From the NCBI GenBank assembly GCA_964630925.1, contig CAZVZK010000001.1, forward strand, positions 1 through 64,000: a stretch of DNA of 64,000 nt, written 5' to 3'. This document shows positions 25,531 to 34,092 of this stretch, piece after piece (the stretch's first letter is position 1; every line of letters begins with the position of its first letter). Both the position numbers and the translations under genes were made by a program. The DNA comes from RGDT01 sp964630925. Its GTDB lineage: Bacteria > Planctomycetota > Planctomycetia > Gemmatales > Gemmataceae. The notes under the pieces were generated by a model. That model did not search any database and was not told the origin of the DNA. It saw only the letters and a program-made list of their open reading frames with translations.

Positions 25531-25609
25531 GGCTCCCCCTCTCCGCAATCGGGGGCCTGGGGGCGTCTCGCCCCCAGCTCGATGCGGGAGGGGGCTGGGG
25601 GGTGGGGTA
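25531..25609. repeat. G/C-rich repeat arm B (inverted with 25350-25426)
   Basis: A 79-bp arm with an internal perfect 9-bp stem (CTGGGGGCG on one side, CGCCCCCAG on the other, 3-nt loop). It ends 6 bp from the lpxC stop codon, so it can also form the 3' end of the lpxC transcript. Related sequences occur at 76-123 and, as a fragment, inside a coding region at 44858-44895. Confidence 0.8.
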
Positions 25610-25615
25610 GCGTCC

Positions 25616-26494
25616 TCACGCGGCCAGCCGGCTGAGCGAGCCGACGAGGCGCTGGTGCAGCGCCTGGCACAGGGCGACGTTGAGCGGGTGGCCGGAGCGG
25701 TAGGCGACGACGTGGCCGCACAGGTCCGCCCCCAGGAGCGACAGGTCGCCGACCATGTCCAGGACCTTGTGGCGGGCCGGCTCGTCGGCGAATCGCAGCT
25801 TGTTTCCCACCGGGCCGCGGGGGCCGAAGACGAGGAGGTCGGCGTGCGTCAGGTGGGCGCCGTGACCCAGGCGGCGTAATTGCTCGACCTCCTCCGCCAG
25901 GACGAAGGTGCGGCAGGCGGCGAGCTGGCGGGCGAAGGTGCCGGGGCAGAGCTGCAGCGTGTGCGACTGCTCGACGATGGGCGACGTGGGGCCGTAGTCG
26001 AGGAAGTAGGTGAGGAGGAGCCCGGGGCCTTCGGGCGGGTGCAGCGTGAGGCACGCGCCCTCGGCGCGGACGGTGAGGGGCTCGTCCACGCACCACGCGG
26101 ATCGCGTGGCGTCCTGTGTCACCGGGCCGGCGGTGAGGAGGGCGCGGACGAACGCGCCGGCGGAGCCGTCGAGGCCGGGGGGCTCGGGGCCGTCGATCTC
26201 GATGAGGCAGTTGTCGACGCGCAAGCCGGCCAGCGCGGCGAGGGCGTGTTCGACGAGGGTGACCTGGGCCTTGCCGCCGCCGAGGGTCGTCCGCCGGGCG
26301 GTCCCGATGACGCGGGCGACGTGCGCCGGGATGCGCGGCGCGCCTGGCATGTCGGCGCGTACGAAGATCGCGCCGGTGTCAGGCGGCGCGGGCAGGAAGC
26401 GCAGACGGACCGGCTGCCCGGTAAGGATGCCGGGGCCGGACACCTCGGCGGGCCGGGAGATGGTTCGCTGCTGCCGCGTGCTGTGCCTTCTCAC
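25616..26494 (-). CDS. lpxC: UDP-3-O-acyl-N-acetylglucosamine deacetylase LpxC
   Basis: 292 aa. LpxC catalyses the committed, zinc-dependent deacetylation step of lipid A synthesis in the cytoplasm. Catalytic and zinc residues are all visible: Glu82-His83 in TLVEHALAAL, His242 and Asp246 in HKVLDMVGDL, and His269 in SGHPLNV. It starts at a GTG with AAGGA seven nt upstream. Length is slightly below the usual 300-odd residues but both domains are complete. The Skp-like gene lies directly upstream, which fits an outer-membrane biogenesis cluster and argues that this planctomycete makes lipid A or a related molecule. Confidence 0.95.
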   Translation of the reverse strand: MRRHSTRQQRTISRPAEVSGPGILTGQPVRLRFLPAPPDTGAIFVRADMPGAPRIPAHVARVIGTARRTTLGGGKAQVTLVEHALAALAGLRVDNCLIEIDGPEPPGLDGSAGAFVRALLTAGPVTQDATRSAWCVDEPLTVRAEGACLTLHPPEGPGLLLTYFLDYGPTSPIVEQSHTLQLCPGTFARQLAACRTFVLAEEVEQLRRLGHGAHLTHADLLVFGPRGPVGNKLRFADEPARHKVLDMVGDLSLLGADLCGHVVAYRSGHPLNVALCQALHQRLVGSLSRLAA

Positions 26495-26521
26495 GACGGA
26501 TTCCTTTCCCGCGACGGGCGT

Positions 26522-26545
26522 GCCCGGCCGGTCACCCGGCCGGGC
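26522..26545 (-). terminator. Hairpin between the Skp-like gene and lpxC
   Basis: A perfect 10-bp stem GCCCGGCCGG / CCGGCCGGGC with a 4-nt loop lies 16 nt past the Skp-like stop and before the lpxC GTG. No T-run follows, so it may be a weak terminator or an mRNA-stabilising hairpin setting the ratio of the two products. Confidence 0.45.
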
Positions 26546-26561
26546 CGTGCTGTCCTCGGCG

Positions 26562-27194
26562 TCAACGCTTGGGGGCGGCGAAGGCGGCGTTCAGGCTCAT
26601 GACCAGGTCGCGGCTGATGTCCACGCCGTTGGCCATGTACACCGGCATCAGGGCGCCGGCCTGGAGCTTGCGGGCGATGTTCTGGGCGCTGTTGTAGTCG
26701 GCCTCGGTAATCGCGTCGTTGTAGTGCATCACCAGCTCGTAGCCGTTGGAGGCGGCGAGGCGGGCGACGTGCTGACGGACGTCCATGTACAGGATCTTGA
26801 GCTGCTCCTCCTGCTTCTTGTGCATCACCGTCTGGGCCTCGGCCTTGTTGTCCTCGATCTTGCGCTCGAGGGCCTTGAGGGTGCGGGTGATGGCCTCCTT
26901 GGTCTCCTGGGGCGTGGTGGGGAGGATCTTCTTGGCCTCCGCCTCACCCTGCTCCTTGAGCTTGGTGTCGTTGGTCTGGTAGGTGGCGACGGTGGCCTTC
27001 AGCTCGGCCTCGAAGGTCTTGAACTTCTCATAGTTCTTCATCACGTAAGTGATGTTGAACGTGGCGACGCGGCTCTTGGCCGTCGCCGGGGGCGTGCCGG
27101 GGGTGGCGGGCGTCTGTGCCCGGCTCCGCGAGACGCCGACGATGGCGAGGCCCAGGACGAGCACACCCGCCGCGACGAAGACAGTCCTCTTCAC
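26562..27194 (-). CDS. Skp/OmpH-family periplasmic chaperone
   Basis: 210 aa, secreted (MKRTVFVAAGVLVLGLAIVG leader, GTG start with GGAG upstream). OmpH-like layout: a beta strand after the leader (RVATFNITYVMKNYEKF), a long alpha-helical coiled-coil arm (about 60-130, rich in Lys/Glu), then ELVMHYNDAITEADY. Skp keeps unfolded outer-membrane proteins soluble in the periplasm. It is somewhat longer than E. coli Skp because of an Ala/Pro/Thr-rich linker after the leader and a C-terminal extension. Its position beside lpxC supports the call. Confidence 0.88.
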   Translation of the reverse strand: MKRTVFVAAGVLVLGLAIVGVSRSRAQTPATPGTPPATAKSRVATFNITYVMKNYEKFKTFEAELKATVATYQTNDTKLKEQGEAEAKKILPTTPQETKEAITRTLKALERKIEDNKAEAQTVMHKKQEEQLKILYMDVRQHVARLAASNGYELVMHYNDAITEADYNSAQNIARKLQAGALMPVYMANGVDISRDLVMSLNAAFAAPKR

Positions 27195-27399
27195 TGTTCT
27201 GTTCTCCTGTCCCTTGCAGCCGGCAGAATCGGCGCGAGCCGCGCCGCCGGCAGGAAGCCCGCACTCCGTTCCGTCGGGTTTCCTCCCCTGCGTGGGACGC
27301 TTCTACCGTCACCCGGACGGGCCGTCAAGGTGAACCCCCCCGCCGTGTCCTGACGATACCCCAGATGTCGGACCGTCCCCGATCCCCGAGCCCCCCTTT

Positions 27400-27771
27400 A
27401 TGCCCATCCTGCCGCGCCTACCCGCCTTGCTGCTCGGCGCGCTCCTGGCGGGCTGCGGCGGCCCCGCGCCGCTCTCGCCCGTACAGGGCCAGGTGCGGTA
27501 CCGCGGAGGCCCCGTGCCGGGCGGCGTCATCGTCTTCTCGCCGGATGTCGAGCGCGGGACACGCGGCCCCCTGGCGGTAGCGGAGATCGCCGCCGACGGC
27601 CGCTTCACCCTGATGACCGACGGCAAGCCCGGATGCACCCCGGGCTGGCACCGCGTCACGGTGGCCAGCGCGCAGGCGGGCCTGCCGGAGCGCTACCGCG
27701 ACCCGGACCTGTCGGGCAGGATCGTCGAGGTCAAGGCAGGCCCGAACGCCTGCGAGGTGAACCTGGACTGA
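27400..27771 (+). CDS. Lipoprotein with carboxypeptidase-regulatory-like domain
   Basis: 123 aa. MPILPRLPALLLGALLAGCGG carries a clear lipobox (LAGC). The mature part has the pattern of the small beta-sandwich planctomycete lipoproteins with a transthyretin/carboxypeptidase regulatory-like fold: VQGQVRYRGGPVPGGVIVF, a GRFTL strand, and GWHRVTVA. Many copies occur in Gemmataceae genomes; function unknown. It is divergent from the Skp-like gene and convergent with the LarA-like gene, leaving only 4 bp between the two stop codons. Confidence 0.85.
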   Translation: MPILPRLPALLLGALLAGCGGPAPLSPVQGQVRYRGGPVPGGVIVFSPDVERGTRGPLAVAEIAADGRFTLMTDGKPGCTPGWHRVTVASAQAGLPERYRDPDLSGRIVEVKAGPNACEVNLD

Positions 27772-27775
27772 AGGC

Positions 27776-29035
27776 TTACAACGGGGGCAGGTTGCCGTCG
27801 GCGCCGAACTCCATCTCGCGGGCCGGCCCCACCTGCTCGAAGCGGGTCATCGGCTCCGGGTCGTCCAGCACGGCCTCGCTCACCTCCACCTCGTCGAGGT
27901 GCAGCGTGTCGAGGATACGCACCACGCGGCCCTGTTCCGGCGTGCGCAGCCCGATGATGTCGAGCGCCCGCGTGATGACCTCGCGGTCGGTGTCGAACTG
28001 GACCGGCAGGAACGCCCCCTCGGGGTAGCCGGCGGTCAGCACGTTGATGACCGTGTCCTTGTAATTCATCGCCCGCACCAGCCGGGTGGTGGTGAAGTCG
28101 GCCAGGCCGATCCCGCTGGCGTTGCCCTGCGTCTTGGGCGACAGGCCGCGGACGAAGATGAGGCGGAAGTCGGGCATCCCCGGTGGCGGGCCCTGGCTGC
28201 GGAACGCCCTCTTGCGCCCCACGACGTTGGTGTCCATCCCCGAGCCGCTGATCTCCTTGCCGATCTGGTCCACGATGAGCAGATCACCCTTCCGCACCGG
28301 CAGCTTCGGCAGGAGCCGCCGGGCATGTACGAGGAGCGCCTCCTCGCGCTCCTCGAAGCGCTCGGGGGGCACCGCCTCGACCATCGCCGTCTCGTCGTAG
28401 CCGTTCTCCACCACGCCCAGCCCGAAGGCGATGGGCGCCTTGGCGAGCATCACGCGGCCCACGGCGCGGACGACCTTGTCATACGGCTCCTCGATCAACA
28501 GCCGGTGGTACCACAGCGCCCCGGTGTGCTTGCCCAGCCCGATGAGCATCATCTTGAGCAGGCCGCTCTCGATGGGGCCGTGGAACGACGTGTGCGGCTT
28601 GACCCGCGCCACCACGCCGACGTGGTCGGCCTGGGAGGCGTGCTTGTCGAGCAGCACCGGCCAGCCCTCGTCGGTGCTGCCGACGGTGACGGTGTCCATC
28701 GACGCCTTGATGGGCACGCCGACGAACTCCTCGGTGATGCCGTAGCTCTCGATGATGGAGCGCTGCTTCTCGGCGACGCCGCCGCCGTGGCTGCCCATCG
28801 TCGGGATGAGGAACGGCTTCGCGCCGAGCTTCTTCAAATGGTCCGCCGTGGCCTTCAGGACGACGGGGATGTTGGCGATGCCGCGGCTGCCGGCGGTCAA
28901 CGCCACCGTTTGCCCGGGCTTGATGCGGCGTCCGAGATCGAGCCTCTCCAGCTCGCGGGTGACGGCCCCGGCCACGTCCTCAAGGACGGGCCGCTCCAGG
29001 TATTGGCGGACGCGGACGACGCGCGGCAGTGCCAT
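27776..29035 (-). CDS. LarA-like (lactate racemase N-domain) protein
   Basis: 419 aa, cytoplasmic. It aligns with the LarA/DUF2088 family: an N-terminal Rossmann-like region (TVALTAGSRGIANI), PTMGSHGGG, and the ADHVGVVARVKPHTSFHG segment followed by GLLKMMLIGLGKHTGA. LarA uses a nickel-pincer cofactor made by LarB, LarC and LarE; none is encoded in this window. His and Lys residues in the central motif could be the pincer Lys and Ni-binding His, but their spacing differs from the characterised lactate racemase, so substrate and cofactor use are open. The ATG at 29035 is chosen over an upstream in-frame ATG in repeat DNA. Confidence 0.8.
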   Translation of the reverse strand: MALPRVVRVRQYLERPVLEDVAGAVTRELERLDLGRRIKPGQTVALTAGSRGIANIPVVLKATADHLKKLGAKPFLIPTMGSHGGGVAEKQRSIIESYGITEEFVGVPIKASMDTVTVGSTDEGWPVLLDKHASQADHVGVVARVKPHTSFHGPIESGLLKMMLIGLGKHTGALWYHRLLIEEPYDKVVRAVGRVMLAKAPIAFGLGVVENGYDETAMVEAVPPERFEEREEALLVHARRLLPKLPVRKGDLLIVDQIGKEISGSGMDTNVVGRKRAFRSQGPPPGMPDFRLIFVRGLSPKTQGNASGIGLADFTTTRLVRAMNYKDTVINVLTAGYPEGAFLPVQFDTDREVITRALDIIGLRTPEQGRVVRILDTLHLDEVEVSEAVLDDPEPMTRFEQVGPAREMEFGADGNLPPL

Positions 29036-29064
29036 GACGTGTATCCTCGATTGAAGAGAAGAGG

Positions 29065-29216
29065 ATACCACGAAATACACGGAAGACACGAAAGGAGCAC
29101 AAAGCAGAGAAGGGAAAAGGCAGGGAGGAGCAGGCCACCCTCGTTCGCGGCTGTTGTCTTGATGCCTGCTGTACTTCTTTGTCTTCCTTTCGTGTCTTCC
29201 GTGTATTTCGTGGTAT
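29065..29216. repeat. 32-bp perfect inverted repeat of ACCACGAAATACACGG type
   Basis: Arms 29065-29096 and 29185-29216 are perfectly complementary over 32 bp with an 88-nt loop. The arms are built of ATACCACGAAATACACGG plus AAGACACGAAAGGA and are far more A-rich than the surroundings. Similar CACGAA-type intergenic repeats are known in several environmental bacterial genomes (recollection, not searched). Here the unit fills the gap between the SMP-30 gene and the LarA-like gene. Confidence 0.9.
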
Positions 29217-29227
29217 ATCTTCTTCGA

Positions 29228-30271
29228 TCACTTACCCTTCGCGGCTGGGTGGTGGCCATCGACGAGGAGCGTGATACGGTACAGGCTCGTATCGACGGTG
29301 ACGTACAGCGTCTTGCTCTCGTCGCCGATCCCGAACGTCACGTTGCTCGGGATGCCCACCGGCTCCTTCGCGCCCTCCTGGTCCGGGGCGCCCGTCGGGA
29401 TGAACGCCGCCTCCTTGCCCTCGGGCGTGAGGACCAGCACGCCCGGACGCTTGAGCGAACGCTGCGTGATGTAGATGTGGCCCTTGCTGTCGGTGCAGAG
29501 GCCGTCGCACCCCGCCTGCGTGCCGAAGTCGATCAGGGTGCGACGCTTGCCGGTGACCAGGCCCTCGTCGTCCAGCGTGAAGGCGTAGACACGCATCGCG
29601 CCGGGCTTCGGCTTCTCCTTCGACGTGGGATCGATCTTGTCGGTGCCGTTGTTGTGGTCGGCGACGTACAGCGTCTTTCCGTCGGGGCTCAGGCCGACGC
29701 CGTTGGGCTTCTCCACGTCATGGGTGATCTCGATCACCTTCCCGTCCGTGTCGATGCGGTAGACGGCCCGGTGCTTCAGCTCGCGCGGCTCGTCGCCGAG
29801 GTAACGCGGGTCGGAGAAGTAGATGCGCCCTTTCGCGTCGATGACGAGGTCGTTGGGCGCGTTGAACCGCTTCTTCCCGATGTTGTCCGCGATGACGGTA
29901 CGCTTCCTGGTCTTGATGTCCCAGCGGACGACGGCCCGCCCGCCCTCGTCGGACCCTTCGCAGGCGATGAGGTCGCCCTTGGCGTCGAACTTCAGCCCGT
30001 TCGACTTGAACGAGTCATCGGTGAAGACCGTGGTCTTCTTCGTCTTGGGGTCGAAGCGGAGGATCATCCCCTTGTCCTTGCCGAAGGGGATGTCGCTGAA
30101 GTAGATGCTGCCGTCGGGCGCGACGGCGGGGCCCTCGGTGAGGCCGCCCTTGATGGACGCCGTGCGCGTGAAGAGTTTTTCGAGCTTCGCCCCGTCGGGG
30201 ACGATGTCCTTGCCCGTCGGGGCGGGCGGGTCGGCGGCGAGCGTCAGGGAGAGGATGACGAGCGGCAACAT
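29228..30271 (-). CDS. SMP-30/gluconolactonase/LRE-like hydrolase
   Basis: 347 aa, secreted (MLPLVILSLTLAADPP leader). A six-bladed propeller of the SMP-30 family with the metal-site residues in place: LTEGPAVAPDG (Glu), RFNAPNDLVID (Asn) and YVADHNNG (Asp). The family hydrolyses sugar lactones or related esters with a divalent metal. Location in the periplasm suggests use on extracellular sugar acids. The start at 30271 sits directly before the leader. Confidence 0.9.
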   Translation of the reverse strand: MLPLVILSLTLAADPPAPTGKDIVPDGAKLEKLFTRTASIKGGLTEGPAVAPDGSIYFSDIPFGKDKGMILRFDPKTKKTTVFTDDSFKSNGLKFDAKGDLIACEGSDEGGRAVVRWDIKTRKRTVIADNIGKKRFNAPNDLVIDAKGRIYFSDPRYLGDEPRELKHRAVYRIDTDGKVIEITHDVEKPNGVGLSPDGKTLYVADHNNGTDKIDPTSKEKPKPGAMRVYAFTLDDEGLVTGKRRTLIDFGTQAGCDGLCTDSKGHIYITQRSLKRPGVLVLTPEGKEAAFIPTGAPDQEGAKEPVGIPSNVTFGIGDESKTLYVTVDTSLYRITLLVDGHHPAAKGK

Positions 30272-30362
30272 GGTGCCTCCGGGTGAGCGGGGATGCGTCA
30301 GCGCCCCGAGTGGAGCGTCAGCGGCTCTTCTTGGCGTAGCGGTTCGCCCCCGGCGCGGCGAG

Positions 30363-32390
30363 TCACCGATCCAGGAACTTGATGAATGCGGGGACGTCGC
30401 CCTCGTTGATGAGACCGTTACCGTCGTCGGCGAAACGGCCCACGATCTCGAAGCCGTCCGGCGTCGGACGCAGCAAGGCGTACAGGGGCAATGCATCCGA
30501 TTTGAAGCGCTCGGCGCGCAGGGCGATGGCCCCCGCCGACGTGGGGTTCTGGGTCGTGCCCGCAGGCACCCCGGCCTCGGCGTACAGCTTCAGGAGGACG
30601 TGCTTCTCGAACGCGGCCTTCACCTCGGGGCGCGAGAAGATGTTCCGCTCGTTCAGCTTGCAGTTCGTACAGTTGATGCCCGTGATGTCGAGGAAGACGA
30701 GCTTGTTCTGGGACCGGGCCTGGAAGAGGGCGGCGTCCAGGTCGCTCATCCAGTCGCCCTTCTTGGGGTCCGGCAGCAGGAACGAATCGACCCAGGCGTA
30801 GAGCTTGCCCCTCGGCGGGACGTCCTCGTCCTTCAGCGTGAACACCCCCGGCAGCAGGTAGAAGCCCAGCATCAGGAAGGCCATGCCGAACAGCAGGCGC
30901 GTGACGGAGATCGACTCCGGGGCCTCGTGGTCGTGCGGCAGGAGGTACAGCCCGAACAGGTACATCGCGCAGGCGAGGCAGATGGCGACGTACAGGCCCA
31001 TCGAGACGGGGTAGGTGAGGATCGAGGTCTGGCCGAAGAAGATCAGCTCGGCCCCACGGAGGAACTTGACCATCGCCGCCAGCTCGAGGAAGCCCATCAC
31101 CACCTTGACGCTGTTCATCCACGAGCCGGCCCTGGGCAGCGACTTCAGATAGGTCGGGAACAGGGCGAGCAGGAAGAACGGCGAGGCGAACGCGGCGGAG
31201 AACGCCAGCACGGAGAGCAGTCGGCGGAGGAACCCCTCCGTGGCACTCGCGTTGGCCTCCGCCGAGAGGAAGCCGCCGTAGATAGGGCCGACGCAGGCGA
31301 AGCTGATGACGCTGAAGGTCAGGGCCATGAAGAACACGCCGGCGTAGCCGCCCTTCCCTTCGCCCGACGAGGTCATGTCCTGCAGCCAGGAGGGCAGCGT
31401 GATGTCGTACATCCCCAGCAGGCTGAACGCGAAGTACGCGAAGATCACGCCGAGCGCCAGATTCGTGATCCAGTGGTTAATGACGGCGCTGAGGAACTGG
31501 AGCAGCACCAGCCCACCGAGGGCCATCACCAGCACGATGGTCCCGCTGTAAACCGCCGCCTGGAGGATCGCGCTGCCCTGCTTCGACTCCGCCTGCTTGA
31601 TGAAGATGCTCACCGTCACCGGGATCATGGGGAAGACGCAGGGCGTCAGCAGCGACACGAAGCCGCCCAGGAGGGCGACGAGGATCGCCCCGAGGAAGGA
31701 TGTCTTGCCACCCTTCACGTTCGTATCGGGTTTCGTGTCCGACAGGGCCGCGCGGGTGGAGCGCTGGCGGGAGTCCAGCTCGGCCGTCGGCGTCAGGGCC
31801 GGCTCGTCGCTCACCGTCACGGTCAGCGTCAGATCCTTGGTCTTGTTGAAACAGCTCTGGAAGCAGACCTGATAATCAATCCGGTACTTGATCTCGAGTC
31901 TGCTGCCGGGTGTGGCCGTCTCGTTGACGTACACGTCCTGCCACCACTCGAACTCGCCCTTGTGTTGCAGGGCGTCGTCGAGGCCCTCGGTCTGGACCAG
32001 GACCGGCGGCGTCTCGCCCCACGGCTCCAGCGGGTCGAGGTCGGGGCTGGCCTGGATGCTGATCTTCGCGAGCTGGCTCTGGTTCTGCTTCGGCGCCTTT
32101 TTGGTCAGCGGGTAGGTGTAGTAGCCAGGCGCCGGCGTCCCGATGATGGTCACGCGGAAGGTGCCGCCGCGACGCACCCCCGGCCCGTTCCGGTCCGAGA
32201 ACGGGTCGTCCTCGATCCGGAAGACGAGGAACTCAAGGCCCTTCTCCTCCTTGCCCTTGTCCTTCGCCCGCGCCTCCATGCGTGCCTTGCGCGCCGCCTC
32301 CCCCTTGGAGTCTTGCGCAGGCAGGTCGGGGCCGGCCATCAGCCAAACGGCGGCGGCCAGCCCCAGCAGGGCGGTCAACTTGCGCGACAT
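30363..32390 (-). CDS. Thiol:disulfide interchange protein DsbD-like
   Basis: 675 aa, inner-membrane protein. Domain order matches DsbD: signal peptide and periplasmic N-terminal beta domain with Cys176 and Cys180 (YQVCFQSCF), a membrane domain of about eight helices (from about 232) starting with the SLLTPCVFPMIP motif and including the CVGPIYGG motif, and a C-terminal thioredoxin-like domain with CTNC at 574-577. DsbD carries reducing power from cytoplasmic thioredoxin to the periplasm for disulfide isomerisation and cytochrome c maturation. It begins 3 nt after the stop of the NHLRC2-like gene, so the two are an operon. With so many CxxCH proteins nearby, a role in heme attachment is a sensible inference. 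Confidence 0.93.
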   Translation of the reverse strand: MSRKLTALLGLAAAVWLMAGPDLPAQDSKGEAARKARMEARAKDKGKEEKGLEFLVFRIEDDPFSDRNGPGVRRGGTFRVTIIGTPAPGYYTYPLTKKAPKQNQSQLAKISIQASPDLDPLEPWGETPPVLVQTEGLDDALQHKGEFEWWQDVYVNETATPGSRLEIKYRIDYQVCFQSCFNKTKDLTLTVTVSDEPALTPTAELDSRQRSTRAALSDTKPDTNVKGGKTSFLGAILVALLGGFVSLLTPCVFPMIPVTVSIFIKQAESKQGSAILQAAVYSGTIVLVMALGGLVLLQFLSAVINHWITNLALGVIFAYFAFSLLGMYDITLPSWLQDMTSSGEGKGGYAGVFFMALTFSVISFACVGPIYGGFLSAEANASATEGFLRRLLSVLAFSAAFASPFFLLALFPTYLKSLPRAGSWMNSVKVVMGFLELAAMVKFLRGAELIFFGQTSILTYPVSMGLYVAICLACAMYLFGLYLLPHDHEAPESISVTRLLFGMAFLMLGFYLLPGVFTLKDEDVPPRGKLYAWVDSFLLPDPKKGDWMSDLDAALFQARSQNKLVFLDITGINCTNCKLNERNIFSRPEVKAAFEKHVLLKLYAEAGVPAGTTQNPTSAGAIALRAERFKSDALPLYALLRPTPDGFEIVGRFADDGNGLINEGDVPAFIKFLDR

Positions 32391-32393
32391 GCG

Positions 32394-34001
32394 TCAGTCC
32401 TTGGCTGCGGGCAGTTTCGGGGCCTCGACGCCGCTCAGCTTCAGCGTCGAGACGGTCTTCGCCTTGATATCGACGATCCGGATGCGGTGCGCATTCGTGT
32501 CCGCGACGTACAGTTTCCCGTCCGCATGGTAGATCCCGCCCGGCTCGTTGAACAGCGGCGTCGCCAGCCAGCCCGGCGCCTCGCCGCCCAGGAACGTCCT
32601 GCACTCACGCGTCCGCGGGTCCAGCGTCTTGATCTTGCTGTTGTAGGTGTCGGCCACGTACAGCAGGCCCCCGGCGTAGGCCACGCCGAGGGCGTGTTGC
32701 AGGCGTACCTCGCGGCCCGTGCCGTCCTGGTCGCCGAACTTGAACAGGTCCTCGCCGACGAGGGTGCGCACCTCGCCGCGCCCGCCCATCGGCACCGAGC
32801 GGACGCTCGACGTCTCGCTGTCGGCCACGAACAGCGTCTTGCCGTCGGTGGTGAGGCCGCTCGGCTGGGCGAACTCGGCGCGGCCGAGCGCCCCGTCCAC
32901 GATGTCCTCGCTGCCGTTGCCGGCGTAGGCGGACACCCGGTTCTTCTTCAGGTCCATTATCCAGATCTGATGGTGCCCCGCCATCGCGACGAACAGCCTG
33001 TCGCCGTCCAGCAGGAGGTCCCACGGGCTGTTCAGGCCGGTCTTCAGCGCCGGGCCGTCGCCCTCGCGGTCGCGGCCCTGCTCGCCGTTGCCCGCCACCG
33101 TCACCACCGTCTGCTTCTTGAGGTCGAGGGCGCGGATGAGGTGGTTCTTGCGGTCGGCGACATACAGGGTGTCGCCCTTGAGGGCCATGCCCTGCGGGTC
33201 GTTGAACTGGGCCTTGTCGAAGGCGCCGTCCAGGGTGCCCGACTCGCCGGTGCCGGCGATGGCGATCTTCTTGCCGTCGAGGTCGGTGATGACGACGCGG
33301 TGGTGGGTGGAGTCGGCGATGAAGAGGCGCTTGCCGGGGATGTCGGCGACCACCTTGCCGGGGAAGAACAGCGGGCTGCCGCCCTCCGACGCCCGCGCCA
33401 GCTCGAACTTCATGGGCCGCGAGTTGAGCGTCTTCTTCTCCTTGTGGACCTTGATCATGCGGGCGATCTCGCGGTCGAGGTCGGCGTACTGCCCCTCGCC
33501 CGACTCGTTGTAAACCAGGTTCCCCTCTGGATCGACCATCATGATCGTCGGCCAGGCCCTCGCCCCGAAGGCGTTCCACACCTTGCGCTCGCTGTCGTTG
33601 ACGACGGGGTGGGCGATCTCGTAGCGGAGGATGGCCTTGCGGATGCTCTCGTTGGTCTTCTCGCTGTCGAACTTGGGCGTGTGGACGCCGATGACGACCA
33701 GCTCGTTGGGGTACTTCTTCTCGAGCTTGTGCAGGTCGGGCAGGACATGGATGCAGTTGATGCAGCACAGGGTCCAGAAGTCGAGGATGACGATCTTGCC
33801 CTTGAGGTCCTTCATCTTGATCGGGCCGGCGGTGTTGAGCCAGCCGGTGCCGCCGTCGAAGTCCGGCGCCTTCTCGGGCCGACGGGCCGCGGCCCCCGCT
33901 TGCGCCTGTGGCCGAGGCGACAGGGCGAACCACGCGGCGGCGCCCACGGCGACGGCCACGGCCGCCCCGCACAGGATCGAGGTGAGCTTGCAGCAACGCA
34001 T
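32394..34001 (-). CDS. Thioredoxin-like/NHL-repeat protein (NHLRC2-like)
   Basis: 535 aa with an N-terminal membrane anchor or signal (about 8-28). Residues about 48-190 are a thioredoxin-like domain with the motif WTLCCINC (active-site CINC at 80-83), the same CCINC signature as animal NHLRC2. The rest is an NHL six-bladed propeller (motifs FADSTHHRVVITDLDG, NSPWDLLLDGDRLFVA, YVADTNAHRIRIVD). It is probably periplasmic, with the DsbD-like protein encoded directly downstream as its likely reductase. The ATG has GGAGGGG 6 nt upstream; a TACAAT -10-like element lies about 40 nt before it (34043-34048). Confidence 0.9.
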   Translation of the reverse strand: MRCCKLTSILCGAAVAVAVGAAAWFALSPRPQAQAGAAARRPEKAPDFDGGTGWLNTAGPIKMKDLKGKIVILDFWTLCCINCIHVLPDLHKLEKKYPNELVVIGVHTPKFDSEKTNESIRKAILRYEIAHPVVNDSERKVWNAFGARAWPTIMMVDPEGNLVYNESGEGQYADLDREIARMIKVHKEKKTLNSRPMKFELARASEGGSPLFFPGKVVADIPGKRLFIADSTHHRVVITDLDGKKIAIAGTGESGTLDGAFDKAQFNDPQGMALKGDTLYVADRKNHLIRALDLKKQTVVTVAGNGEQGRDREGDGPALKTGLNSPWDLLLDGDRLFVAMAGHHQIWIMDLKKNRVSAYAGNGSEDIVDGALGRAEFAQPSGLTTDGKTLFVADSETSSVRSVPMGGRGEVRTLVGEDLFKFGDQDGTGREVRLQHALGVAYAGGLLYVADTYNSKIKTLDPRTRECRTFLGGEAPGWLATPLFNEPGGIYHADGKLYVADTNAHRIRIVDIKAKTVSTLKLSGVEAPKLPAAKD

Positions 34002-34092
34002 CCGGTACCCCTCCTACGCCGCGTTCGTCCGCGGCGAAAGACATTGTAAGGGGCGTGGGTGGAACTTGTAGGCCGGACGCATCCACCGGGGC

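Noticed and set aside
30105..34049. A 1314-codon open frame on the plus strand
   Set aside because: It lies opposite the DsbD, NHLRC2-like and SMP-30 genes, which have domains, leaders and proper junctions. At this G/C content antisense frames stay open by chance; the translation is repetitive Val/Leu/Arg/Gln sequence without motifs.
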